This document shows, piece by piece, positions 1-7,780 of a stretch of 19,427 nt of DNA. Numbering within the stretch: position 1 is the first letter of the stretch; the number at the start of each line of letters is the position of its first letter. The position numbers and the translations under genes are program-made. Source of the stretch: an uncultured Bacteroidales bacterium (GTDB lineage Bacteria; Bacteroidota; Bacteroidia; Bacteroidales; Paludibacteraceae); contig CALEPS010000120.1 in NCBI GenBank assembly GCA_937910305.1, positions 1-19,427 of the forward strand, in the 5' to 3' direction. The notes beneath the pieces are model-generated. The model was not told where the DNA came from. It worked only from the letters and a program-made list of their open reading frames with translations, and did no database searches.

Positions 1-262
1 TATGTTATGCGTGATGCTTTTTATCGGTCTATTGGAACACAATCATGCCCAGTCGGCAGGATTTATCATGGCGGATAACCGGATACCGTTCTTTATTCCG
101 TCTCTGGCAAGCGGAGCGGCAACGGTTGTATTATTATGGCTGTTCCTGAGTCCGTTGCAAATGGGTGTCTGGGGACTGATCTTGGCTCCGGGTATCGCAC
201 AGCTGGCATACCAGAACTGGAAATGGCCGAGCGTGGTAATCAAAGAATTATGGGGAAAATGA
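1..262 (+). CDS. Wzx-type polysaccharide flippase, C-terminal end (partial)
   Basis: The reading frame is open at the left edge, so only about the last 86 residues are visible; the ATG at position 2 is probably an internal Met. What remains is hydrophobic, with two or three membrane segments (near residues 1-10, 30-50 and 52-68), and ends in a basic/aromatic tail containing YQNWKWP. That ending is common in the Wzx/PST family of lipid-linked oligosaccharide flippases. Such proteins move undecaprenyl-diphosphate-linked repeat units across the inner membrane. The stop codon overlaps the ATG of the following glycosyltransferase as ATGA. The family call rests on this fragment plus the polysaccharide gene context; another multi-span polysaccharide membrane protein is possible. 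Confidence 0.7.
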   Translation, partial: MLCVMLFIGLLEHNHAQSAGFIMADNRIPFFIPSLASGAATVVLLWLFLSPLQMGVWGLILAPGIAQLAYQNWKWPSVVIKELWGK

Positions 263-1074
263 AAGAGTTATCCGTTGTCATAGTAACCTATAATTCCGAA
301 CCGGATATCTACGGGTGTCTGGATGCGCTTTTTGCCCATAACGATATAGGCGATGCATTGGAAATCATCGTGGTAGATAATAACAGCCGCGATTTTACAC
401 ACATGCGAGATGAGATTGCGCGGCTGTACGGCGAAAAAGTAATCGTGCTGAGCAATTCCCAAAACGGCGGTTACGGTCAGGGTAACAACATCGGCATCCG
501 TCATGCTTCTTCCCCTGTTATCATGATTATGAATCCTGATGTGAGAATCATACAAATCTCGCTGAAAGACATTGTGGCACAATACAAAGAAGACGCAAAT
601 CTGGCGATATTAGGATTCAAACAAATCGTCAATATGGCAGGCAAAAGAGGCTCCTCTTTCTCGCTCTTAAATCATTATAATGGTTTCACACGGCTGATAG
701 GAGGTATATTGGCAAACAGACTGGATTGTTTCTGCTGGAAGCACATGTATTTCTGCGGCGCGTGTTTTTGCGTGCGCAAAGCAATGTTTGAAGAAGCAGG
801 ACTATTTGACGAACATATATTCCTATATGGCGAAGAGAATGACATCCATTATCGGCTACACACCTCTTGTCCTCAAGCGCACGATCTATACTGCAAAAGA
901 AGTATATACCTACATCCAACAGAAGACCGTCCTTATTCAGAGAAAGCCGTACAAATGCGCATTCAATCCAACGAATATGTAATGCAACAACAAGGACGCG
1001 CAAAAGGCACCTATATCCGCAGCGAGGAAGAAAGAGTCAAATGGGGGAAAAGATTATTCGGGAATGCTAAATAG
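259..1074 (+). CDS. Glycosyltransferase family 2 (rhamnosyltransferase-like)
   Basis: This 271-residue cytoplasmic GT-A fold glycosyltransferase probably adds one sugar to the lipid-linked repeat unit. It opens with the GT2 signature VVIVTYNS (residues 6-13). It then has the nucleotide-sugar-binding VVDNNS (38-43), a GGYGQGNN stretch (70-77) typical of WbbL-like rhamnosyltransferases, NPDV (92-95) in the DxD position, and a GEENDIHYR segment (191-199) in the place of the catalytic base. I chose the ATG at 259 because it overlaps the upstream stop as ATGA and puts the GT2 motif at the N terminus; an ATG at 250 would add three residues. The 3' end overlaps the next gene by 11 bases. The transferred sugar cannot be read from sequence; rhamnose is only a guess from family resemblance. 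Confidence 0.9.
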   Translation: MKELSVVIVTYNSEPDIYGCLDALFAHNDIGDALEIIVVDNNSRDFTHMRDEIARLYGEKVIVLSNSQNGGYGQGNNIGIRHASSPVIMIMNPDVRIIQISLKDIVAQYKEDANLAILGFKQIVNMAGKRGSSFSLLNHYNGFTRLIGGILANRLDCFCWKHMYFCGACFCVRKAMFEEAGLFDEHIFLYGEENDIHYRLHTSCPQAHDLYCKRSIYLHPTEDRPYSEKAVQMRIQSNEYVMQQQGRAKGTYIRSEEERVKWGKRLFGNAK

Positions 1075-2311
1075 AGAACGCATCATAGAACGCTTGCAAT
1101 GGCTGATATTGCTGTTGTTATTTGCTTACGACGGGTTCACGTATCTGCCGGAAGAGAGTAATTTCGCTTTGATAAAAAGCGCATATTATGTATTGATTTT
1201 CATTGCGTTCCTTTTTATTATTACCTTGCAGATGCGTTCAGGAAAAGTGGAGTTCAGACGCATAGGGAACCTTTCTTTTCTCATACAACTGTTCATCTGG
1301 CTATATTTCTTGCGGGTATATTATGATTTCATGATAACAGGCGTAAAACAAGAGATAGTAACCAATCCTTTTGCTGCGGTATTCCTATATGCCAATGCGG
1401 CTATTGTCCCATTCTACGGGTTCGCATTCTTCCGTTGGGAAGGAATGGATTTGCGCAAACTGAATACAGCCTTACTGTTCATTTTTCTGGCAATGGGAAT
1501 GGTCAGTTTGTCCTATATTGTGACCGGTAAAGCATTGGAATACATCGGTGCTGATGGACGATTCATGGGAAACGAGTCAATGGACACGATTGCCTTCGGC
1601 CATTTGGGCACCACCATTACCATCTTGGCACTGTCTTTGTTCTATCAGCGCGACATCCGGCTATGGCATAAACTGGTAAGCGCTTTTGCTATCGTTGTAG
1701 GTTTGTTCGTATCCATAGCAGCCGGTTCACGCGGAGCTCTTGTTGCCCTCATTGTTTGCTTTATTGCCTATTTGTACATGAACGGGCACAAGATGAAAAT
1801 ACTCATCGGATTGCCTGTCTTAGCAGGATTATTTATATTGCTTCTGCCTATATTGAATGACATATTGATCTCCTATGACAACCAGGCTTTGGACCGCTTG
1901 TACAACTCTATCTACGATCCTAACAGCATGGAAGCAGGCGTGACCAGCGGACGGGATGTGCTATACCAACAGGCCTTTGAGAATATATGGGAGAACCCCT
2001 TTGTAGGTTCATCACTTTTTATCAAAGGCGAATATGTACATAACAGCGTCTTGGAGGCCTTTTTAGGAACCGGTATTTTCGGCGGGGCACTCTTTGTTGT
2101 TATTATTATTAGCGTACTTATTTCTGCATTTCGGATGGGAGAGCAGGACAAACGGTATCTTTTTGTTTCGCTGTTGTTTATCCAATATTTGACATACAGT
2201 CTGTTCTCGCGAACGCTTAGTATGCTGCCTTTGTTTTGGCTGTCTATGTATTTAGTGCTATATTTAAATGCCGCAAACGATGAAAGTATCCGTGATCATA
2301 CCATGCTATAA
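1064..2311 (+). CDS. O-antigen ligase/polymerase-like membrane protein (Wzy-like)
   Basis: This 415-residue protein has about ten to twelve hydrophobic segments spread from residue 12 to 402, the layout of the Wzy/WaaL/RfaL (Wzy_C) superfamily. Family-like features are GSRGA (221-225) just after a membrane helix and the large periplasmic loop from about 263 to 335. That loop contains TSGRDVLYQQA and VHNS with His326, the kind of His used by these enzymes on undecaprenyl-diphosphate glycans. Next to a flippase and glycosyltransferases it most likely polymerises repeat units at the periplasmic face, although a ligase role cannot be excluded by sequence. It starts 11 bases inside the previous gene, and its end overlaps the next GT2 by 32 bases or more. 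Confidence 0.85.
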   Translation: MLNRERIIERLQWLILLLLFAYDGFTYLPEESNFALIKSAYYVLIFIAFLFIITLQMRSGKVEFRRIGNLSFLIQLFIWLYFLRVYYDFMITGVKQEIVTNPFAAVFLYANAAIVPFYGFAFFRWEGMDLRKLNTALLFIFLAMGMVSLSYIVTGKALEYIGADGRFMGNESMDTIAFGHLGTTITILALSLFYQRDIRLWHKLVSAFAIVVGLFVSIAAGSRGALVALIVCFIAYLYMNGHKMKILIGLPVLAGLFILLLPILNDILISYDNQALDRLYNSIYDPNSMEAGVTSGRDVLYQQAFENIWENPFVGSSLFIKGEYVHNSVLEAFLGTGIFGGALFVVIIISVLISAFRMGEQDKRYLFVSLLFIQYLTYSLFSRTLSMLPLFWLSMYLVLYLNAANDESIRDHTML

Positions 2312-3179
2312 CCAAGCGATATTTTTGCCCAAAGCAATCGCTTCCCTTCAAGCCCAGACGCTTGAGGAATGGGAGTGTATTATCGTGGATGACGGCTCTA
2401 CGGACAACACCGCCGAAGTGGCATCTAATTTGGCTCTTCAGGATTCACGAATACGATTGTTACAGAAAATCAACGGCGGTAGCGCCAGCGCACGCGATTT
2501 GGGACTGCAACATGCACAAGGCAAGTATGTCCAATTTTTAGACGCAGACGACTGGTTGGAGCCGGAGAAACTGGCGCGGCAAGTAGCACTCATGGAAGGC
2601 GAGAACCTGGATATCAGTTATACAGCGTACTGCTCGGAAGATAGTCAAGGAAAACGTACCCTATCGCGTGCCGTACGACTGAATATGTATAATATCTTGG
2701 TACGTTGGGGATTAGGAGCTTCTGTTCCTATTCATAGTTTTTTGTATCGAACTAATTTCATAAAAATGCATAAGCTTACCTTCCAAAATCCTTGCCGGTT
2801 CCGGGAGGATTGGCGATGGCATATATTATGCTATGAGAAACATCCCAAAACGGCTGTAATACCCGATTATTGTGGCGCAATATATCTCCAAAACGAACTA
2901 GGTAAAACGGGCTCATATGTCCGTATGCAAGAGGGGAACTTTGCATTTATGGCATCTATGGCTAAGCAACTGAACGGAACATATAAATTCTTATGGGTAT
3001 TCCGGATATCCGAAGAACTCTGGATTTGGATGCTCCGTATGTTCAAATACAGAAGCACTAAAATCGCGAAGAGTATATTCCTGTTAGATATCGCATGGAT
3101 CGTTGCGGCTATTCTACTGATGCCTATTTCGTTTTGGTGGATCGTAGTCTATTTCATTAAAACCTATATTGCGAAATGA
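2280..3179 (+). CDS. Glycosyltransferase family 2 with C-terminal membrane segment
   Basis: This is a 299-residue inverting GT2. The N terminus MKVSVIIPCYNQ is a textbook GT2 start, followed by IVDDGSTD (35-42) for nucleotide binding, LDADDW (87-92) carrying the metal-binding DxD, and REDW (175-178) as the ED-type catalytic motif. Residues about 268-295 form one hydrophobic helix, which suggests anchoring to the inner membrane beside its undecaprenyl-linked acceptor. I prefer the ATG at 2280 because it begins at the domain; an in-frame ATG at 2268 adds only MPQT. It overlaps the Wzy-like gene by 32 bases, and its stop overlaps the next start as ATGA. Donor and acceptor sugars are not predictable. 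Confidence 0.9.
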   Translation: MKVSVIIPCYNQAIFLPKAIASLQAQTLEEWECIIVDDGSTDNTAEVASNLALQDSRIRLLQKINGGSASARDLGLQHAQGKYVQFLDADDWLEPEKLARQVALMEGENLDISYTAYCSEDSQGKRTLSRAVRLNMYNILVRWGLGASVPIHSFLYRTNFIKMHKLTFQNPCRFREDWRWHILCYEKHPKTAVIPDYCGAIYLQNELGKTGSYVRMQEGNFAFMASMAKQLNGTYKFLWVFRISEELWIWMLRMFKYRSTKIAKSIFLLDIAWIVAAILLMPISFWWIVVYFIKTYIAK

Positions 3180-3982
3180 AAAAGATTCTGATTATATGTG
3201 TCAATTATAATTCCTACGGTGCGCTCCATGTTTTTTTGGAGTCCATTGATTGTGCGGCTAAAGAGGTAACACAATCCATGGAGATACATGTTGCCGTAGC
3301 AGACAACTCTTCTGATATTCAAGAAATAGAGGAATCCGTATATCCTGATATTCATATTGAGAAATATGTTACGAAACAAAACTTGGGATATCTGGGTGGT
3401 GCGCGATTTACATTAAATAAAATATCAAAGACCGATTATAACGGATATGATTATGTTGCAATTTCTAATGTTGACGTGACATTAGATCCGTCCTTTTTTG
3501 CTCAATTAGAGACTATCAACTTATCAAATGTAGGATGGATTGCCCCATCCATCATCTCTCATAAGGAAAATAAAGATCGCAACCCTAAAATACTGACCAG
3601 ACCATCTAAAAGGCATCTTCAATTGGCCAAACTGATTTATCTTACGCCGCTTGTTTACCATCTATATGTTCGGTTGTTTTACAAGAATAGACCTGCGCCT
3701 AAAATTATGGGACATGAGATATATGCAGGTCATGGATCATTTATGCTTTTTAGTAAGCAAGCAGACATACGTACATTCATTGATCAATTCGAACCATTCT
3801 TGTTCTGTGAGGAGCATTTCTTTGCAGAAGAACTGCGTAAAAGATCTTTGACGATAGAATATCATCCGGAATTGGTAGTTTATGATACGGATCATGTATC
3901 TACTTCTACTATTCCATCCTATACCTATTGCAAATATAATAAAGAAGCTATTTCATTCATCATAAAAAAATACTTTGTATGA
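3176..3982 (+). CDS. Glycosyltransferase family 2
   Basis: This 268-residue GT2 of the WbbL-like branch starts MKKILIICVNYNS and has VADNSS (41-46) for nucleotide binding, a NLGYLGGAR stretch (69-77), and SNVDV (97-101) in the DxD region. A later segment around HGSFMLF, followed by FLFCEEHFFAEEL, matches the place where this branch has its acceptor and catalytic acidic residues. It is coupled to its neighbours on both sides by ATGA overlaps (3176-3179 and 3979-3982). The DNA is more AT-rich than the housekeeping half (21 G+C in the 60 bases at 3361-3420), as is the following gene, so the two may have arrived together. It probably adds one residue of the repeat unit; specificity is unknown. 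Confidence 0.88.
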   Translation: MKKILIICVNYNSYGALHVFLESIDCAAKEVTQSMEIHVAVADNSSDIQEIEESVYPDIHIEKYVTKQNLGYLGGARFTLNKISKTDYNGYDYVAISNVDVTLDPSFFAQLETINLSNVGWIAPSIISHKENKDRNPKILTRPSKRHLQLAKLIYLTPLVYHLYVRLFYKNRPAPKIMGHEIYAGHGSFMLFSKQADIRTFIDQFEPFLFCEEHFFAEELRKRSLTIEYHPELVVYDTDHVSTSTIPSYTYCKYNKEAISFIIKKYFV

Positions 3983-5235
3983 CAAAAACCGAGCGATACA
4001 TATATGACATGGTAAAATCCACACCATGGCTAAAAGATCTCATTAGGAATATATATCAATCTTTCTTTGATTTGCTTCCAAAAAAGAAAGAGTTATTTGC
4101 CGATGAATACGATTATAAAGAGCATTTCTTTTTAGGATTCCATGACGTACAACCATTTTCAGAAGATGGTACTAAAGTGTTAGCACAACGTGCTGAAATT
4201 GAAGGACACATGCCTTCTGCAAATGATGTATTGCACATTGGCTATCTTGATTTTAAAGATGGACACTTCGGCGCATTTCATCATGTTGCCGATTCGTTTG
4301 CGTGGAATTTTCACAAAGGATGTCGTTTGCAGTGGAAAGATACAGATCACTTGATATTCAATACACGCAAAGAAAATAATGTTTACGCAGTGTCTGTAAA
4401 CATTTTAACTAATATAACAACACCCTATTCATTCCCGATTGATACCGTTTCTCCTGACGGGCAATACGCAACAACCCTTAATTATCATCGCTTAGAATAC
4501 CTAATGCCAGGGTATGGTTATCTGCATATGGGAGAAGAAGAAATCCTCAAACCTGCCCCTGCAAATGATGGATTATATATAGTTAAATTTGAGAACGAAG
4601 AGAAGAAACTACTTTTTTCCTACAAGGAATTAGCAGAGGAAACTGATAATACAACTCAATTATTTCATTATATAACGCATAGTTCATTTTCTAAAGATGG
4701 AAGATATATTGCTTGTTTACACAGATATATCTCATTGCAAGACAAAGACAAAAGGACTACACGCCTGATTATATATGACCAAAAAACAAGCAAACATTTT
4801 TCACTTCCAACTCAAGGAATGGTTTCACATTATGTGTGGAATTCCGATAACCAGATTGTCGCTTATTGCCGAATAGACGGACAGGATTGTCATGCCCTCT
4901 TTAGTATTGCCGAGGGCAAATGTGTCGCTGCCTCTCCTACTGTTCCTACCGTCCTTAATTCTGACGGGCATCAATCATTTATTGACAATAACTCATTTGT
5001 CACGGATACTTATCCTGACAAATACAGAATGGCAAAACTATACAAGGTCGACATCCCTTCACATTCGGTTACTTTATTAGCCAGTGTGTATTCGCCAAAA
5101 CAATTCCAAACAAAAGATATGTATAATCATATCGCATGCGATTTGCATCCGAGGGTATCAAGAGATGGAAAATTTGTATGTTTTGATAGTCCTAGAACCA
5201 GTGTGCGATCACTATATATCATTAAATGCAAATAA
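3979..5235 (+). CDS. Uncharacterised cytoplasmic beta-propeller protein of polysaccharide cluster
   Basis: This 418-residue protein has no signal peptide and no membrane helix. It looks like a WD40/TolB-like beta-propeller. Blade-type turns recur at SEDGT (61-65), SPDGQY (158-163), SKDGRY (238-243) and SRDGKF (394-399), each near short beta strands. Conserved-looking polar pockets include HH (101-102), NYHRLEY (168-174), HYITHS (230-235), DGHQSF (329-334) and DLHPR (388-392). The DGH and HPR pattern resembles PL22 oligogalacturonate lyase-like propellers, whose His residues bind metal, but no catalytic claim can be made. Relatives in capsule clusters may be labelled glycosyltransferase only by association. 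It is ATGA-coupled to the GT2 before it and one base from the next. AT content is high (17 G+C in the 60 bases at 4561-4620). Function unknown. Confidence 0.75.
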   Translation: MTKTERYIYDMVKSTPWLKDLIRNIYQSFFDLLPKKKELFADEYDYKEHFFLGFHDVQPFSEDGTKVLAQRAEIEGHMPSANDVLHIGYLDFKDGHFGAFHHVADSFAWNFHKGCRLQWKDTDHLIFNTRKENNVYAVSVNILTNITTPYSFPIDTVSPDGQYATTLNYHRLEYLMPGYGYLHMGEEEILKPAPANDGLYIVKFENEEKKLLFSYKELAEETDNTTQLFHYITHSSFSKDGRYIACLHRYISLQDKDKRTTRLIIYDQKTSKHFSLPTQGMVSHYVWNSDNQIVAYCRIDGQDCHALFSIAEGKCVAASPTVPTVLNSDGHQSFIDNNSFVTDTYPDKYRMAKLYKVDIPSHSVTLLASVYSPKQFQTKDMYNHIACDLHPRVSRDGKFVCFDSPRTSVRSLYIIKCK

Positions 5236-5236
5236 A

Positions 5237-6004
5237 ATGGAACTAGTCTCTATCATAATGCCCACGTATAACTGCGGTCGGTTCATCCGTGAATCCATCG
5301 ACAGCGTACTTGCCCAGACATACACCAACTGGGAGTTGCTCATTGTGGACGATTGTTCGACGGACAACACCGCAGAGATTGTTGCGGCGTACAAAGATTC
5401 CCGCATCCATTACCTGCGCAATGAGCAAAATATGGGCGCTGCACTCACGCGCAACAGAGCACTCCGGGAAGCGAAAGGACGCTATATTGCTTTCCTTGAT
5501 TCGGATGACTTGTGGCTACCCGAGAAAATGGAGAAACAGATTGCCTTCATGGAGCAAAACGGTTATGCTTTCACCTACCATGAATATACTGAGATAGATG
5601 AGGATTCCAAACCACTGGGCGTGTATGTGAGCGGAAAGAGACAGGTCGGTCCATGGGGGATGAAGAGTTGTTGCTGGCCCGGATGTTTGACGGTAATGTA
5701 TGATACAAAAGCGATCGGTCCGGTACAAATTCCGGACATCAAAAAGAATAATGACTCCGCTATGTGGCTGCAAATAATCAAAAAAGCGGATTGTTACTTG
5801 TTGCCGGAAAATCTGGCGCAATACAGAAGACGTACAGGATCAATCACACCTACCAGCGTATGGAAGAAAATAAGATGGCATTATATTCTCTTCCGGCATG
5901 GAACAGGAATGAATCCGTTCGCCTCAGTATTCTGGATGTGCGCCAACATTATAGGAAATAGTTATAAGAAAATTCGATATGTCAGACGAAATGAAACGAT
6001 ATAA
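5237..6004 (+). CDS. Glycosyltransferase family 2 (TuaG-like)
   Basis: This is a compact 255-residue GT2. MELVSIIMPTYN opens the domain, followed by VDDCSTDNT (37-45) for nucleotide binding, FLDSDD (86-91) with the DxD metal site, NNDSAMW (171-177) as the ED-like catalytic region, and RRRTGS (197-202), a closing motif of the TuaG/EpsE-like group. The frame is open for about 150 bases upstream, but that part lies over the previous gene. The ATG at 5237, one base after the previous stop, puts the domain at the N terminus and is clearly the right start. The 3' end overlaps the aminotransferase gene. Its base composition is closer to the housekeeping genes than that of the two genes before it. 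It probably adds one sugar to the repeat unit. Confidence 0.9.
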   Translation: MELVSIIMPTYNCGRFIRESIDSVLAQTYTNWELLIVDDCSTDNTAEIVAAYKDSRIHYLRNEQNMGAALTRNRALREAKGRYIAFLDSDDLWLPEKMEKQIAFMEQNGYAFTYHEYTEIDEDSKPLGVYVSGKRQVGPWGMKSCCWPGCLTVMYDTKAIGPVQIPDIKKNNDSAMWLQIIKKADCYLLPENLAQYRRRTGSITPTSVWKKIRWHYILFRHGTGMNPFASVFWMCANIIGNSYKKIRYVRRNETI

Positions 6005-7196
6005 TATCCCTTTCTCTCCTCCTGATATGACGGAGGCGGAAGTAAATGAGGTGCGAGAGGCAATCCTATCCGGGTGGATCACTACAGGTCCAAGGACCAA
6101 AGAATTAGAACGACAGATTGCTACTTACATCGGTACCGAGCGTGCGGTATGCCTCAACTCTGCTACGGCATGTATGGAAATGGCATTGCGGTTATTAGGC
6201 ATAGGCGCAGGGGACGAGGTGATCGTTCCGGCATACACCTATACTGCTTCGGCTTCAGTCATAAATCATGTGGGGGCCAAGATTGTCTTTATTGATTCAC
6301 AGAAAGACTCGCTGGAAATGGATTATAACGCTGTAGAAGCCGCCATCAACGAGCGTACAAAAGCAATTATTCCGGTGGATTTGGCGGGTATCCCTTGCGA
6401 CTACAAACGGCTCTTTGAGATAGTAGAACGCAAGAAACAGCTTTTTGCTCCTACGTCTGAATTGCAGCGACAGATAGGCCGAATAGCCATCTGCGCCGAT
6501 GCAGCACATGCCTTCGGGGCATCTGTCGGAGAAAAAATGGTGGGCTCCATTGCAGATTTCACCTCCTTCAGTTTCCATGCAGTGAAGAATTTCACTACCG
6601 CTGAAGGAGGAGCGCTTACATGGAACATCCCTGGAGCAGATAACGAAGTATTATACCATCAGGTGCAACTCTATTCCCTCCATGGACAATCCAAAGATGC
6701 ACTCGCCAAGACCCAACTCGGTGGTTGGGAATACGATATTGTCGGTCCATGGTACAAATGTAATATGACCGATATTATGGCGGCGATCGGGCTCGTACAG
6801 ATGAAGCGCTACCCTGCTCTCTTGGCACGCCGTCGCGAAATCATTGAGCGTTATGACAGTGCCTTCAAGCCTTTAGGTATTGAGGTTTTGCCGCACTATA
6901 CGGATTCGTATCTTTCATCCGGTCACCTCTACTTAACCCGCATTCCGGGGGCTGACCTTGAGGCACGCCAGGAGATCATTGTGAAGATGGCTGAACGCGG
7001 GATTGCAACAAACGTCCATTATAAACCCCTTCCGATGATGACTGCATACAAAGCATTGGGATTTGATATAAAGGACTATCCTAATGCGTATGCACACTTC
7101 GTCAACGAGATTACACTACCGTTGCATACGCGTTTGACGGATGAAGAGATTGAATATATAATAGATAATTACACCGATATATTATCACACGGATGA
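5991..7196 (+). CDS. DegT/DnrJ/EryC1/StrS-family PLP sugar aminotransferase
   Basis: This 401-residue enzyme should convert a UDP-4-keto-6-deoxy-hexosamine into its 4-amino sugar using glutamate and pyridoxal phosphate. The family start IPFSPPDMTEAE is followed by SGWITTGPRT (residues 27-36), the cofactor-phosphate region around NSATACMEMAL, the PLP-ring aspartate in DAAHAFG (Asp170), and the catalytic lysine in SFHAVKNFTTAEGG (Lys199). The typical C-terminal segment TNVHYKPLP follows. An ATG at 5979 would add MSDE; I chose 5991 because homologous proteins usually begin with MK and then IPFSPP. It overlaps the GT2 before it by 14 bases and the phosphoglycosyl transferase after it as ATGA. That pairing resembles WcfR-WcfS of Bacteroides fragilis and PglE-PglC of Campylobacter. 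The dehydratase making the keto sugar is not in this window. Confidence 0.92.
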   Translation: MKRYNIPFSPPDMTEAEVNEVREAILSGWITTGPRTKELERQIATYIGTERAVCLNSATACMEMALRLLGIGAGDEVIVPAYTYTASASVINHVGAKIVFIDSQKDSLEMDYNAVEAAINERTKAIIPVDLAGIPCDYKRLFEIVERKKQLFAPTSELQRQIGRIAICADAAHAFGASVGEKMVGSIADFTSFSFHAVKNFTTAEGGALTWNIPGADNEVLYHQVQLYSLHGQSKDALAKTQLGGWEYDIVGPWYKCNMTDIMAAIGLVQMKRYPALLARRREIIERYDSAFKPLGIEVLPHYTDSYLSSGHLYLTRIPGADLEARQEIIVKMAERGIATNVHYKPLPMMTAYKALGFDIKDYPNAYAHFVNEITLPLHTRLTDEEIEYIIDNYTDILSHG

Positions 7197-7780
7197 TACG
7201 ATTATGTGACATAGTGTTTAGTTTCATTGGGTTGGTCGTTCTCGCCCCCCTATGCCTCATCATCGGTTTATGGATCGTAATAGATGACCCCGGTCCAGTC
7301 TTCTATCGCCAGTTACGGGTGGGGAAAAACGGCAAAGACTTCGGATTGCTGAAGTTCCGTTCCATGCGTATTGGAGCCGATAAGATGAGTCTTATTACTA
7401 TCGGAGAACGAGACGCCCGCATAACGAAAGCAGGATATTATTTACGAAAATACAAATTGGACGAACTGCCACAATTATGGAATGTGCTTATTGGCGATAT
7501 GTCACTCGTAGGACCCCGTCCGGAAGTACGCAGATATGTTGACCTTTACACACCCGAACAAAGAAAAGTGCTCTCCGTCCGGCCGGGAATAACGGACTAT
7601 GCATCCATTGAATACATAGACGAGAACTCCATATTGGCAAAAGCGGAGGATCCTGACAAAACATATATTGAGCAGATCATACCTGCCAAAATAGAATTAA
7701 ATATGCGATATATTAACAACCAAACGATAGGAGAATATTTTACCATCATTTTCCATACGTTTGCAAAAATCATACGATAA
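7193..7780 (+). CDS. Monotopic phosphoglycosyl transferase (PglC/WcfS-like), initiating enzyme
   Basis: This 195-residue bacterial sugar transferase (small PglC-like class) moves a sugar-1-phosphate from a UDP-sugar onto undecaprenyl phosphate, the first committed step of repeat-unit synthesis. It has one N-terminal hydrophobic re-entrant helix (about 8-30) and the DPGPVFYRQLRVGKNG loop (32-47). FGLLKFRSM (50-58) comes next, then the catalytic Asp-Glu pair in KLDELPQLWNV (D90, E91) and GDMSLVGPRPE (101-111). These define the catalytic core without the extra N-terminal membrane domain of WbaP/WcaJ. The length is normal for the minimal class. It is the last gene of the glycan cluster and is ATGA-coupled to the aminotransferase that probably supplies its substrate. 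serB follows immediately. Confidence 0.93.
   Translation: MIRLCDIVFSFIGLVVLAPLCLIIGLWIVIDDPGPVFYRQLRVGKNGKDFGLLKFRSMRIGADKMSLITIGERDARITKAGYYLRKYKLDELPQLWNVLIGDMSLVGPRPEVRRYVDLYTPEQRKVLSVRPGITDYASIEYIDENSILAKAEDPDKTYIEQIIPAKIELNMRYINNQTIGEYFTIIFHTFAKIIR
7756..7763 (+). promoter_or_regulatory. Candidate -7 promoter element for serB
   Basis: TACGTTTG fits the Bacteroidota -7 consensus TAnnTTTG exactly and would put a transcription start about 10 bases before the serB ATG. No convincing TTTG is seen 19-21 bases upstream, so the promoter is incomplete. It lies inside the 3' end of the phosphoglycosyl transferase gene. It would let serB be expressed independently of the polysaccharide operon. Confidence 0.35.

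Noticed and set aside
136..258. Longer N terminus for the first GT2
   Set aside because: It would lie over the flippase gene and adds residues unrelated to the GT2 fold; the ATGA-coupled ATG at 259 fits better.
5084..5236. Longer N terminus for the TuaG-like GT2
   Set aside because: This part overlaps the beta-propeller gene in another frame; the GT2 domain starts right at the ATG at 5237.
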